From Planctomycetaceae bacterium (GTDB taxonomy: Bacteria > Planctomycetota > Planctomycetia > Planctomycetales > Planctomycetaceae), in NCBI GenBank assembly GCA_029259845.1, contig JAJDEI010000039.1, positions 28,463 to 92,462 on the forward strand: a stretch of DNA of 64,000 bases, in the 5' to 3' direction. A model generated the notes under the pieces. That model was not told where the DNA came from. It made no database searches and worked only from the letters and a program-made list of their open reading frames with translations. How positions within the stretch are numbered: position 1 is the first letter of the stretch; each line of letters starts with the position of its first letter. Position numbers and translations under genes: made by a program. This document shows positions 17,373-25,807 of this stretch, in pieces.

Positions 17373-17615
17373 ATGTCAAACCGCCTGATTTCTTTCTCAT
17401 CACTGGCTATCGTCTGCGGCAGCTTGATGATGCTTGGCACGCTGTCGGGATGCCAATCGACGATAAACGGCCAGACGCTGCCGTCATGGGCCTACTTGCG
17501 TGACGACGTGCAGTATTTTCCGGCTGGCCCGGAGAATCGGCTGACGAACCAGAAACGGGCGATCGAAGAATATCGCGCGTCTCAGGAAGCCTTCGCCGAC
17601 GACATTGCCCCTTAA
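17373..17615 (+). CDS. Small lipoprotein of unknown function
   Basis: 80 residues from the ATG at 17373. The N-terminal signal SLAIVCGSLMMLGTLSGC ends in an LSGC lipobox, so the mature protein should be lipid-modified at that Cys. The remaining 50 residues are polar and probably helical at the end (KRAIEEYRASQEAFADD). It overlaps the start of the downstream EEP-family gene by 11 nt if that gene begins at 17605. No family recognised. The same frame is open further upstream, but only this Met gives a signal peptide. Confidence 0.65.
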   Translation: MSNRLISFSSLAIVCGSLMMLGTLSGCQSTINGQTLPSWAYLRDDVQYFPAGPENRLTNQKRAIEEYRASQEAFADDIAP

Positions 17616-18618
17616 GCAGCGGTCCCGGCCGGCCTTTTCGCACGTGCCTTACGAATCCTCCGTCGCATTCGCCCACGGGAACGCCCGGCACCGGCGGTTG
17701 CTGGTGCTGTCCGGCCGTTTGTTGACGTGCGCAGTCGCAGCCGGGGCAATCCTGCGGCTTTCTGTCGGCGATCGCACACCGCTGGTTGCGCCGCTTTTCT
17801 ATGCGCTGCCGTTGCCGGTCCTGTCGGTTCTTGCTCTGCTGCGGACCGCAATTTCGTTATTGCTGAAACAGCGCCGGGCCACTGCGTTCTGGGTTTGGGT
17901 GACGGCGGCGATTGTTCTTTGGTGTCTCGCGTCCACTGTCCGGTGGCATGAACCGCTGCAGGCAGCAAAGCCAATCCGCATTGTGTGTTGGAATGTCGCG
18001 CGCGGAGGCGGGGGATGGAACGCCGAGATCGCCCAAACGATCCGTCGCGAACAACCGGATGTCGTGGGCCTGATTGAAGCCGGCGGGGATCCGCGAGAGA
18101 GGCAACGTTTCTGTGACGTGCACTTTTCCGATTACGACGCTGTGCCGATGTCGGGAGGCCTGTTATGCCTGGCACGGGGCACGGCGGGGCAGGGGAGGGT
18201 CCTTCCCCTTTCCACTGGGGGACGCGCGGGACAGGTTCCGGTGCGGATCGATGGCCGGGAACTGACCGTCGTGCTCGTCGATATCGACAGCCACCCGCAT
18301 CGGTTTCGAGCCGCGCCGCTGGCCGCTCTCGCCCAACTTGCGGACGGGATGTCTGATCGGCCCGTGGTGATCCTCGGCGATTTCAACACGCCGTCGGACT
18401 CGGTTCTCTTTGAGCCGTTGCGGGCCCATCACGCGGAGTCGTTCGACGCAGCCGGCCGGGGATACGCGGCGACTTGGCCCATCCCGCTGCCCGTTCTCGC
18501 TCTGGACCAGATTTGGACGAACGGCCGCCTGCGACCGCTTCGCTGTGAACACCGATGGACCATGCAGTCCGATCATCGTCCGGTCGTCGCAGATGTGGCG
18601 ATTATCCCGCCTGAATAA
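17605..18618 (+). CDS. Membrane-anchored endonuclease/exonuclease/phosphatase (EEP) family protein
   Basis: About 337 residues. The N-terminal third has two or three hydrophobic helices (LLVLSGRLLTCAVAAGAIL, LVAPLFYALPLPVLSVLALL, FWVWVTAAIVLWCLAS); the C-terminal domain has the EEP fold signatures: IRIVCWNVARGG (Asn metal ligand region), PDVVGLIEAGG (catalytic Glu), VVILGDFNTPSD (Asp/Asn pair) and SDHRPVVADV (terminal Asp-His). This matches the membrane-bound VanJ/SMase-like EEP subgroup; the substrate (nucleic acid, phospholipid or phosphoinositide) cannot be set from sequence. The start is unclear: TTG 17605 or GTG 17644, neither with a ribosome site. Confidence 0.8.
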   Translation: MPLKQRSRPAFSHVPYESSVAFAHGNARHRRLLVLSGRLLTCAVAAGAILRLSVGDRTPLVAPLFYALPLPVLSVLALLRTAISLLLKQRRATAFWVWVTAAIVLWCLASTVRWHEPLQAAKPIRIVCWNVARGGGGWNAEIAQTIRREQPDVVGLIEAGGDPRERQRFCDVHFSDYDAVPMSGGLLCLARGTAGQGRVLPLSTGGRAGQVPVRIDGRELTVVLVDIDSHPHRFRAAPLAALAQLADGMSDRPVVILGDFNTPSDSVLFEPLRAHHAESFDAAGRGYAATWPIPLPVLALDQIWTNGRLRPLRCEHRWTMQSDHRPVVADVAIIPPE

Positions 18619-18802
18619 CGCGGAGCCGACTCCGATGTCCGCAGTGAGCGGGTTTTTCACGGAGAGAGAATTCGCGTTCCTGGTGTGAGCCGTCGCTCCG
18701 CACCCGCCGATCCTGAGCTATGCTTGAACGACCCTGTTGTCAAGGTGCAACACGAGACAGCCGGTCGCATCGACTCCTCCGACGATCGCCAGGGACGCTC
18801 GG

Positions 18803-19537
18803 ATGCTTGCCTATCACGAAACTATCGGCGCGGCCCTCGACCAACTGACGGTCGGGTTGCGACCTTATCTCGACAGTAAGCTGAAGGCCAGTTTTCCCGA
18901 CAACTGGCAGCAGGTCGCGTGCAACAGTTTTCGCGACGGACGCAATCGCGTGACCGACGACGGTGGCATCGATTGGGATGCGCACTCGCTGCTGACGGTG
19001 ATGTGGGACCAGTGGAACGCTGTGTTTCGCCACAATCTCGGACATCAGGAGCGCAGTCTCGTCAGCGAGTTGCGAAGCATCCGCAACCGCTGGGCCCATC
19101 AGCAAGAGTTCGATTTTGACGATGCCTATCGAGTGCTGGACAGCGTTCGCCGCTTACTCGAAGCCATTGGAGCGCCCAACAGAGCGGAGATCAACCGGCA
19201 GAAGCAGGATCTGTTGGAATCGTACGTCGCCGAGCAGGTCAACTCGCAGGTGCAGCGGGCCGCTTTTGACCGAGGCAAGTGGTGGGTCATCGGCATTTAC
19301 AGCCTGTGTTGCGCAGCGATCACGTATCACGCCGCGACTTCCGGGCATGTTTGGTCGTCGGCTTTGATCTCGTTTGTCATTCTGGTGTTCGTCTATTTGA
19401 TCTACCAGCAGTTCAAGATGGAGCCGCCGTTGCTGTACGGCCCCCACGAATGCCACCACTGCAAGCGGATCATCTACCGCAAGCAGTGCCCGTACTGCGA
19501 TCCGCAGCCCGCCGCCCCCATGGCCGCCGCGACCTGA
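18803..19537 (+). CDS. Swt1-type HEPN domain protein with membrane hairpin and zinc ribbon
   Basis: 244 residues from the ATG at 18803 (AGGGA upstream). Residues about 1-135 resemble the Swt1/HEPN helical domain, with the RX4H motif R94-NRWA-H99 used as the RNase active site in many HEPN proteins, followed by FDFDDAYRVLDSVRRLLEAI. Two membrane helices follow (about 163-203: WWVIGIYSLCCAAITYHAA and SALISFVILVFVYLIYQQF), then a C-terminal zinc ribbon CHHCKRIIYRKQCPYC. Stand-alone, with no toxin/antitoxin or restriction partner beside it. Possible roles are RNA cleavage or binding at the membrane; the ribbon points to nucleic-acid or protein contacts. Confidence 0.65.
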   Translation: MLAYHETIGAALDQLTVGLRPYLDSKLKASFPDNWQQVACNSFRDGRNRVTDDGGIDWDAHSLLTVMWDQWNAVFRHNLGHQERSLVSELRSIRNRWAHQQEFDFDDAYRVLDSVRRLLEAIGAPNRAEINRQKQDLLESYVAEQVNSQVQRAAFDRGKWWVIGIYSLCCAAITYHAATSGHVWSSALISFVILVFVYLIYQQFKMEPPLLYGPHECHHCKRIIYRKQCPYCDPQPAAPMAAAT

Positions 19538-19754
19538 ACGATCACCTCGGAGTCCTCGGCTCTGAGGTTCTTGCCTGTTTGGGAAACTCGAATCGCTCGG
19601 TTCGTTTCGGTCGTCTCTGTCACGGTTTGGCAGCCGTTGCTAGAATGGTCGGGGAGGGCAGGGCGGTGACCATGGCAGTCACGGATTTCCCCGCTGGCGG
19701 AACGCGGTGGGCGCGCAGGACGCAGCGGGCAAGACAGGACTCGGAGGACGACAG

Positions 19755-20234
19755 ATGATTCAGACGGACACACCAACGGCGGGGCGAATTCTGATCGCGG
19801 ATGACAATCAGCCGAACCGCGAATTGCTCGACGCCTACCTGGCCGACGAAGGACACGAAATTTTGATGGCGGCGGACGGGGAAGAGACGTTGCGCAAGGT
19901 CCGCGAAGAAGATCCCGACCTGGTGCTACTCGACATCATGATGCCGCGTCTCAGCGGATACGAAGTCTGCCAGCGGATCAAACAGGACGAACAGACGAGC
20001 AAGACCGTCGTGCTGATGGTCACCGCACTCAAAGAGATGGGGGACATCGAGAAAGCGGTCGCTGCCGGAGCAGACGACTTTTTGACCAAGCCGGTGCATC
20101 GGCTCGAACTGCTGACGCGGGTCCGCTCGCTGCTTCGCGTGCGGCATCTCACCAACGAACGGGACCGGCTCCTGGCGTATCTTCAGGAAGTGGAGCAGGC
20201 GACCGGGAATGTGTCGGCTGCGGCCGCCGAGTAA
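19755..20234 (+). CDS. Single-domain response regulator (receiver)
   Basis: 159 residues from the ATG at 19755 (GGAGGA upstream). A CheY-like receiver fills most of it: the acidic pair in ILIADDNQPNR, the phospho-acceptor Asp in LVLLDIMMPRLSGYEV, the Thr in VLMVTALKE and the Lys in DDFLTKPV are all present. A short C-terminal helix (LLRVRHLTNERDRLLAYLQEVE) follows, as in PleD/CheY hybrid outputs, but no effector domain. It precedes the methyltransferase gene by 3 nt, so they are likely one operon. No histidine kinase nearby. Confidence 0.9.
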   Translation: MIQTDTPTAGRILIADDNQPNRELLDAYLADEGHEILMAADGEETLRKVREEDPDLVLLDIMMPRLSGYEVCQRIKQDEQTSKTVVLMVTALKEMGDIEKAVAAGADDFLTKPVHRLELLTRVRSLLRVRHLTNERDRLLAYLQEVEQATGNVSAAAAE

Positions 20235-20237
20235 GCC

Positions 20238-21452
20238 ATGTCCTCTTCCAGTCTCGTGTCGTTACCGGCCGTCGCGATCAAACCGCGACGGGCGCTGCCG
20301 TTTTTCAGCCGCCATCCGTGGGTCTTCGCCGGTGCGGTCGGGAATATTGATGGCGAGCCGCAGCCGGGAAGCGAGGTCGCCGTCTGGACGCATGACGGGC
20401 AGTTCGTCGCGCGGGGGCTGTATAATCCGGAAAGCAACATTCGCGTGCGGCTCTACACTTGGGACGCCGAGCAGCCGCTTGATGCCGGCTTCTGGTCCGC
20501 CCGGGTCGACGAGGCCATCCGCCTCCGCGAGCGACTGTTCGCAGATACCGCCGAGGGGCATTCGTGCCGCATGGTCTTTAGCGAAGGAGACGGACTCTCC
20601 GGACTGACGGTCGATCGTTACGACGACTGGTTGCTGGTGCAAATCACCAGCCGCGCGTTGTACGAGCGGCGTGAGTTGCTCGTGGAACTTCTGCAGTCAA
20701 AGCTCTCTCCGCGTGGCATCTGGCTGCGAACGGAGAAGGGCATCCGTGAGGCCGAAGGGCTGGAGCAGGACGACGGATTGATCCTCGGCGACGCCCCGCC
20801 GCGACCGCTGTTTATCGAGGAGCACGGCGTGCGGTTTGGCGTCGACGTGGTCGAGGGGCAGAAGACGGGGTTTTACTTCGACCAACGTGACAACCGGCGG
20901 GCCGTCTGCCGGTACACCGCCGGCAGCCGCGTGCTCGATTTGTATTGCTACACGGGCGGGTTCGGCATTGCCGCTGCGAGCAAGGGACAGGCGCGCGAGG
21001 TGCTCGGCATCGACTCGTCGGCAGCCGCCGTCACGATGGCGGAAGAGAACGCCCGGATGAACGAGGTCAGCGACCGTGCCCGTTTTGAGCGGGGGGACGT
21101 CCAACGCAAACTGGCCGAGTTGAACGGGGCAGGGGAGCAGTTCGACGTCGTGATTCTCGACCCGCCCAAGATGGCCCGGCATCGCAAGGGAGTCGCCTCG
21201 GCTCTCAAGGCGTACACGGGCGTCAACCGCGAGGCGATGAACCTGATTTCCGCCGACGGGTTCCTCGTGTCGTGCAGTTGCTCCGGACTCGTGAGCCGCG
21301 ACGAGTTCCTCGGCGCGATCACCAAATCGGCCCTGCAAGCGGGCCGGCGCGTGCAGATCATTGAGGAACGCGGGCAGTCCGCCGACCATCCGGTGTCGAT
21401 CCACTGCCCAGAAAACGCCTACCTTAAATGCTTCATCTGCCGCATCTGCTAA
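20238..21452 (+). CDS. rlmI: Class I SAM-dependent 23S rRNA cytosine methyltransferase (RlmI/COG1092 family)
   Basis: 404 residues. N-terminal PUA domain (about 1-90: RHPWVFAGAV, ARGLYNPESNIRVRLY), a middle EEHG-type beta domain, and the Rossmann methyltransferase with VLDLYCYTGGFGIAAAS (SAM site, about 232-250), DSSAAAVTMAEENARMN and the catalytic motif VVILDPPKMAR (about 305-315); the conserved Cys of m5C enzymes fits VSCSCSGLV. The family includes E. coli RlmI (m5C1962 of 23S rRNA), from which the role is inferred; related COG1092 enzymes differ in target. Translationally close to the receiver gene upstream. Confidence 0.85.
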   Translation: MSSSSLVSLPAVAIKPRRALPFFSRHPWVFAGAVGNIDGEPQPGSEVAVWTHDGQFVARGLYNPESNIRVRLYTWDAEQPLDAGFWSARVDEAIRLRERLFADTAEGHSCRMVFSEGDGLSGLTVDRYDDWLLVQITSRALYERRELLVELLQSKLSPRGIWLRTEKGIREAEGLEQDDGLILGDAPPRPLFIEEHGVRFGVDVVEGQKTGFYFDQRDNRRAVCRYTAGSRVLDLYCYTGGFGIAAASKGQAREVLGIDSSAAAVTMAEENARMNEVSDRARFERGDVQRKLAELNGAGEQFDVVILDPPKMARHRKGVASALKAYTGVNREAMNLISADGFLVSCSCSGLVSRDEFLGAITKSALQAGRRVQIIEERGQSADHPVSIHCPENAYLKCFICRIC

Positions 21453-21617
21453 ACGTCGGTTGCTGAACGACGAGCGTGTTTAGAGGTCATTCGTCGGTTT
21501 TTCCGCTAAGATTTCCGTGATCCGGCGAACCACGAATGCCGTTGTTGCAGAACGGGAGGGCTGCGCCCGGTTTGCGATGAATCTCTTCTGATTGTGATTT
21601 GAAGCGGAGGAACCGCC

Positions 21618-22328
21618 ATGCATGCCTGGATGTTGATGGCCGTGCTTGCGATGCCCGGGGGAGTGGAACAGGCCTCTGCCAGCGCACCGGCGGCGGCTTC
21701 ATTCGTCACATATGAACAGGCCGCCCGGGACCTGTCGCCGCGGCTGAAGACCGGCTCACTGCTGTTCAACAAAGGTGACTGTCTCGCCGTTCGCATGTAT
21801 ACTGTCAGCCCGTATACACACGTCGCGGCTGTTGTGATTGAAGCGGGGGAGCCGGTCGTTTATGACAGCATGAACAGGGTCGGTGTGCGGCGGCAATCAC
21901 TTGCGGACTACCTCACCTCCCAGAGCCCGGACCTCCTGCACGTGTTTCACCCGACCCGCGAGCTGACCGCAGAGCAGGGGAGGGCATTCAGCAAGTATCT
22001 CGACAGCCAACTCGGGCGTCCGTATGCCGTCAGCCACTATCTGACCGGTCGCCGCTGCAAAGGAGTGCACTGTGCGGAATACGTCACCGATTCTCTAATG
22101 TCGATCGGCCTGCTGCACGCCGAACGTCCGTCCAAGGTTTCGCCGGCCAGTCTCGTCACCGGCATCACCCAAGCGAACATCTACACGGCCGACGGAACGA
22201 TCGAGCTCAGACCGCCGCCGCGCCCCACACCCGTGGGGGAGAACCGCTGTCATCAGCTGTGGATCGACACCAAGCTGTGCTTGGGTAAGTGCTGCGGCAA
22301 ACTGTCCGGTTGGTTTCTCTGCCGGTAG
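21618..22328 (+). CDS. Exported permuted papain-like (YiiX/NlpC-P60 type) cysteine hydrolase
   Basis: 236 residues, GGAGGA 8 nt upstream of the ATG. A short signal peptide (MLMAVLAMPGG) is followed by a circularly permuted papain fold: the His motif comes first (VSPYTHVAAVV, His68) and the catalytic Cys later (GVHCAEYV, Cys152), as in YiiX/YebB-like amidases. The segment PVVYDSMN may hold the third residue. Cys near the C-terminus (CHQLW, CLGKCCGK, FLCR) could form disulfides. Likely substrates are peptidoglycan peptides or lipids; not determined by sequence. Confidence 0.7.
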   Translation: MHAWMLMAVLAMPGGVEQASASAPAAASFVTYEQAARDLSPRLKTGSLLFNKGDCLAVRMYTVSPYTHVAAVVIEAGEPVVYDSMNRVGVRRQSLADYLTSQSPDLLHVFHPTRELTAEQGRAFSKYLDSQLGRPYAVSHYLTGRRCKGVHCAEYVTDSLMSIGLLHAERPSKVSPASLVTGITQANIYTADGTIELRPPPRPTPVGENRCHQLWIDTKLCLGKCCGKLSGWFLCR

Positions 22329-22813
22329 GGCGACGGACCGTTCTACGAAAGGTCGCAACGCGATGACCGTTTCCGTGGTCAGCCGCCGTTCACCGTTCGC
22401 CGGAGCCGTCGTTTCCATCCGCAGAACGTTTCCGCGGCCGAGCAGTCGCTAACGCTCCGAGGCTGCGATTTTTTCCACCGCGCGACCAAACACGCGGTGT
22501 CTCGAATCAGCAAGGACGCGAATCGTCTCGATTTGGCGGCTCATGCCCTCAACGATTCTCGATCTCATGAGACACCGGGTGTTTTTCCCGCAAAACTCAC
22601 AAGCTCTCCGGGCTCTGATGCCCACCGTCACCCCGTTACCTCGTCACCGGACCACTCCAACAACCGCCACCAACCATCGCCTGTCCCTTCCGAAAGAAGC
22701 CCGGCTCCCGGTTGACGTTCGGTTTTCACCGACTTAGGCTGACCGCTGCCTTGGACGACGTTTCGAAAACGTCGCCTCCCGGGAACCATCCAAGTCACCG
22801 CAGTAGGGGCATC
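22329..22813. other. Intergenic stretch without a supported gene
   Basis: 485 bases between the hydrolase and the efflux adaptor. A small inverted repeat (CGACGTTT and AAAACGTCG at about 22754-22772) lies some 40 nt before the adaptor start. Open frames on both strands here lack ribosome sites and conserved motifs. Confidence 0.35.
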
Positions 22814-23959
22814 ATGTTCTGTCCGCGCAATGCCAGTTCGGTTGGCCGATCTCTTGTGCTGTCCGCCGTGGGGGCGGGCCTCTGTCTCTTCTTCGCGGGC
22901 CGGCTTGTCGCCCAGGGCAGCGGTGGGCGAGGTGCCGCGTCCGCAAGCGACGAGCAGCCGTCGCAAGTCGCCATCGAGCGGGAGCCGCTCGTGCTCCAGC
23001 CGCCGGAAACCTATCGCGTCTCTCTCTCCCTGCAGCCCGGCAAAAGTGTGGAAATGGTTGCCCGGGCGGATGGGATCGTCGCCAACGTCCTGATCAACAG
23101 CGGTGCGAATGCCCGCGAACAGGCCGAGATCATCCGGCTCGACTCGCGCGAACGCCAACTCGAAATGGACCGGGCCAAGGCGGCGTTCCAAGCCGCCCAA
23201 ATCGAGCAGCGCTCCGCTCCGGAGGGAGCCGGGAAAGAACTGGCCGACGCGCGGCTGCGGATTGCAAAGATCGGCCTCGACCTCGCGGAGTATCGCCTGG
23301 ACCAGACCATTCACCGTGCTCCCTTCGAAGGCACGGTGCAAACCGTGCATGTCGTGGAAGGCCAGTTCGTTCGTGCCGGCCAACCTTTGGCGACGCTGAT
23401 TGAAACGTCGCGGCTCGTTGTGCAGATCCCGATTGACCGAAACGTGTCGAAGGCGGGAGACGCCATTAAGGTTCGGGTGGAGGGAAAAACCGCAACGGCG
23501 GAGGTGCAGCAGGTCCTGCCGCTCACCGAGCCGTTCGAGCCGTTGCGGGAGCTGTTCCAATCGATCGCAACGGGCGTAGTCGTAATCGACAACGGGGCAG
23601 GGGGGTGGCATCCGGGCCAAACCGTATATTCCGACCTCATCCCCCGCTCGCCGGTCACTGAAGTGCCGAATGTGGCAATCTCCAACACCAATGCCGGCGG
23701 ACGGCGCGTGCAGGTGATGCGTCTCGGATTCGTCCGCGACATCCCGATCGAACTGTTGGGTGCCGTCGGCGAGGAGCGAACCATCGTCACGGGGCCATTC
23801 GGCAACAGTGATGAGTTGATTGTCCGGTCGTCAGAAGAACTACCGGATGGGACCCAGGTGATGGCCCGGACCGAACTGGTCGAAGAGCCGCCCCAAACGG
23901 ATCCTGCTTCCCGAGGACCGCGGACGCCCCGCCGCGCGATTCCGCCGGCGTCGAAGTGA
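22814..23959 (+). CDS. HlyD/RND-type periplasmic adaptor (membrane fusion protein)
   Basis: 381 residues from the ATG at 22814. Signal or anchor helix (SLVLSAVGAGLCLFFAGRL) at about 10-30, then the adaptor order: beta-barrel/lipoyl strand VEMVARADGIVANVLINSGA, alpha-helical hairpin region rich in Ala/Glu/Arg (about 110-165), the second lipoyl half APFEGTVQTVHVVEGQFVRAGQPLATL, and the membrane-proximal barrel (RLVVQIPIDRN). In RND or ABC efflux systems it links the inner-membrane pump to an outer-membrane channel; no pump gene is adjacent. The usual long coiled hairpin is short here. Confidence 0.8.
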   Translation: MFCPRNASSVGRSLVLSAVGAGLCLFFAGRLVAQGSGGRGAASASDEQPSQVAIEREPLVLQPPETYRVSLSLQPGKSVEMVARADGIVANVLINSGANAREQAEIIRLDSRERQLEMDRAKAAFQAAQIEQRSAPEGAGKELADARLRIAKIGLDLAEYRLDQTIHRAPFEGTVQTVHVVEGQFVRAGQPLATLIETSRLVVQIPIDRNVSKAGDAIKVRVEGKTATAEVQQVLPLTEPFEPLRELFQSIATGVVVIDNGAGGWHPGQTVYSDLIPRSPVTEVPNVAISNTNAGGRRVQVMRLGFVRDIPIELLGAVGEERTIVTGPFGNSDELIVRSSEELPDGTQVMARTELVEEPPQTDPASRGPRTPRRAIPPASK

Positions 23960-24099
23960 GGCCGATTAGGGGACCGGGATCGGCGGGCAGGGAATCGAAA
24001 CGGGGAACCGTTTCGATTCCGAAATCGTTTGCAGCAGTGCCCGGCCCAAGCGTGGCCCTGCGACACCTTGTCTTCCACGAACAGCCGGTTGGTCCAGAT

Positions 24100-24148
24100 C
24101 CGGTCCCTGATCCCTGTCCCCTGATCCCGGTCCCTGATCCCCGATCCC
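24100..24148. repeat. Simple tandem repeat of a GGTCCCTGATCCC-like unit
   Basis: Between the adaptor and the kinase, GGTCCCTGATCCC-type blocks recur (GTCCCTGATCCC, GTCCCCTGATCCC, GTCCCTGATCCCC). Low-complexity, non-coding. The 328-base gap also contains a TATACT box at 24185-24190 that could be the kinase promoter -10, but no good -35 is visible. Confidence 0.5.
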
Positions 24149-24287
24149 GCAGGAACGCTCTCGGCAATTGCCTGTTGCTCCCGCTATACTGGGGAGAGCG
24201 GGGGAGGTGCGGTCGCGATGAGTTTCTCGGTCAGGAGCCTGTCGCAGGCGGTCTCCGCTTCTCAACCACAACGCAGAGGAACTTGGG

Positions 24288-25715
24288 ATGTCTCAGGCCG
24301 AACTGACAATCAACGGGTACGAACTGGTCACCTGCATCGCGACGGGCAACACGTCCCAGGTCTGGGAGGTGAAACAGTCCGCGGGCGGGCAAACGTACGC
24401 CATGAAACTCCTGCTGCCGGAAACACTCAGCGACGCCGAACACAAACGCACGATGCGGCATGAAGCGTCGGTCATGAAGCAGTTCGAGCATCCCAACATC
24501 ATTCACTTCGTGGAATCGAAAATCGCCCGCAAGCACGCCTACATCATCATGGAACTCTTTCGTTCCATGAATCTCAAATCGCTGATCCGCGCCGATCTGG
24601 ACAGCGTGCATGTGCGGCTCCGGAAAATGATGGAATGTGCGACCCAGGCACTCGCCTACATGCACGAAAAAAACTGGCTGCACCGGGACATCAAGCCGGA
24701 CAACATCCTGCTCACCAAAGGTGGGGAGATGCGTGTGATCGACTTTTCGCTCGCCTCGCGGCCTTCGTCCTCGGTGGGACGCATGGTCACGCGCAAGAAG
24801 AGCATCGCCATCCAGGGCACACGGACCTATATTTCGCCCGAGCAGATTCGCCGCGAAAAGACCACCAAAGCATCGGACATCTACAGCCTGGGGGTTCTGT
24901 TCTTCGAAGCCCTCACCGGGCGGCCGCCTTTTATGGGCAGCAATCCTAACGAACTGTTGATGGCGCACGTTCGCGAACGGGCGGATGTGCCATCCTCTTA
25001 TCATCCCAATGTCAGCTCCGAAGTCGACGCCCTCGTGATGCGGATGCTTTCCAAGAAACCCAAGGACCGGCCGGAAAGCATGCAGCAGGTGTTCTCCGAA
25101 GTCCGCTCGCTCAAGCTCTTCAAGCAGGATCCGGAAACCTACCGGAAGGAACGCCTGGCCGCCGAAGCCGAGGAACGCAAGCTGACCGTGGACCAACGAT
25201 TGGATTCTCGCAAAGACGCGGCACGGACCGAGGAATTCGGCTACCAGCCGATGGCCGCCGCCGCCAAATCGCGGAAGCCCGCCCCGGTCGCCGAGCCGTC
25301 TGCTGCTCCCGCGGCACCGCGGCCGACGGCACCGCCGGTCGGAGCCCCCGCACCGCTGCAATTCCCGATGATGCCGCAACCCGCAATGCAGCCGATGCCC
25401 ATGCAGCCGATGATGCCCCCCCCAATGGCTGCACCGTACCCCGGACCGCCCCCCACTGTGGGCGGCGCGTTCCCTCCGGGAATGCCACCCGGGCAGGTGC
25501 CCGGTCCGATGCCCGGACAGCCATATCCGCCGCAGCAACAGCCCGTGCATGCCCCACAGCCGCAAGCCCCACAGCCGCAAGCCCAGCAACCGACCGCGCC
25601 GGCGGCACCACAACCCGCTCCCGCTCCGCAGCCGGCACAGCAGCCAACGGCCTCTGCCAAAGATGAAAAAGACCTGGAAACTCCCGACAACCTCGACTGG
25701 CTGAACGTGACCTGA
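24288..25715 (+). CDS. Soluble Ser/Thr protein kinase with Pro/Gln-rich tail
   Basis: 475 residues, GAGGA 7 nt before the ATG. Hanks-type kinase domain at about 10-265: Gly-loop region IATGNTSQVWEV, catalytic Lys40 (AMKLL), Glu59 (RHEAS), catalytic loop HRDIKPDN (Asp134), activation segment with IDFSLAS (Asp152) and TRTYISPEQIR. The usual DFG is DFS here, an uncommon change that can affect loop conformation. Residues about 325-460 are a Pro/Gln/Met-rich, probably disordered tail with repeats such as PQAPQPQAQQP. No transmembrane segment, unlike PknB. It is followed by a 22-bp palindrome and accA. Confidence 0.9.
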   Translation: MSQAELTINGYELVTCIATGNTSQVWEVKQSAGGQTYAMKLLLPETLSDAEHKRTMRHEASVMKQFEHPNIIHFVESKIARKHAYIIMELFRSMNLKSLIRADLDSVHVRLRKMMECATQALAYMHEKNWLHRDIKPDNILLTKGGEMRVIDFSLASRPSSSVGRMVTRKKSIAIQGTRTYISPEQIRREKTTKASDIYSLGVLFFEALTGRPPFMGSNPNELLMAHVRERADVPSSYHPNVSSEVDALVMRMLSKKPKDRPESMQQVFSEVRSLKLFKQDPETYRKERLAAEAEERKLTVDQRLDSRKDAARTEEFGYQPMAAAAKSRKPAPVAEPSAAPAAPRPTAPPVGAPAPLQFPMMPQPAMQPMPMQPMMPPPMAAPYPGPPPTVGGAFPPGMPPGQVPGPMPGQPYPPQQQPVHAPQPQAPQPQAQQPTAPAAPQPAPAPQPAQQPTASAKDEKDLETPDNLDWLNVT

Positions 25716-25758
25716 CTGGCATCGCCATCGAATTCCGTTCGGTCGAATTCGTACCACA

Positions 25759-25780
25759 GCGTTCTCCCGCGGGAGAACGC
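25759..25780. repeat. Perfect 22-bp palindrome between the kinase and accA
   Basis: GCGTTCTCCCG (25759-25769) is followed at once by its exact complement CGGGAGAACGC. It lies 28 nt before the accA ATG and 43 nt after the kinase stop, so it could be an operator for accA, an attenuating hairpin or a REP-like element. The same type of palindrome without T run is common in related genomes. Confidence 0.6.
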
Positions 25781-25807
25781 CTCGCTGGCCCCAAACTTCC
25801 CGCAAGC

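Noticed and set aside
22628..23620. 330-codon minus-strand frame opposite the HlyD-like adaptor
   Set aside because: The plus strand has the lipoyl and barrel pattern of adaptors; this frame has no motif.
24231..25805. Long Gly/His/Arg-rich minus-strand frame opposite the Ser/Thr kinase
   Set aside because: Composition follows the complement of the Pro/Gln-rich kinase tail; no ribosome site or domain, while the plus strand has a full kinase.
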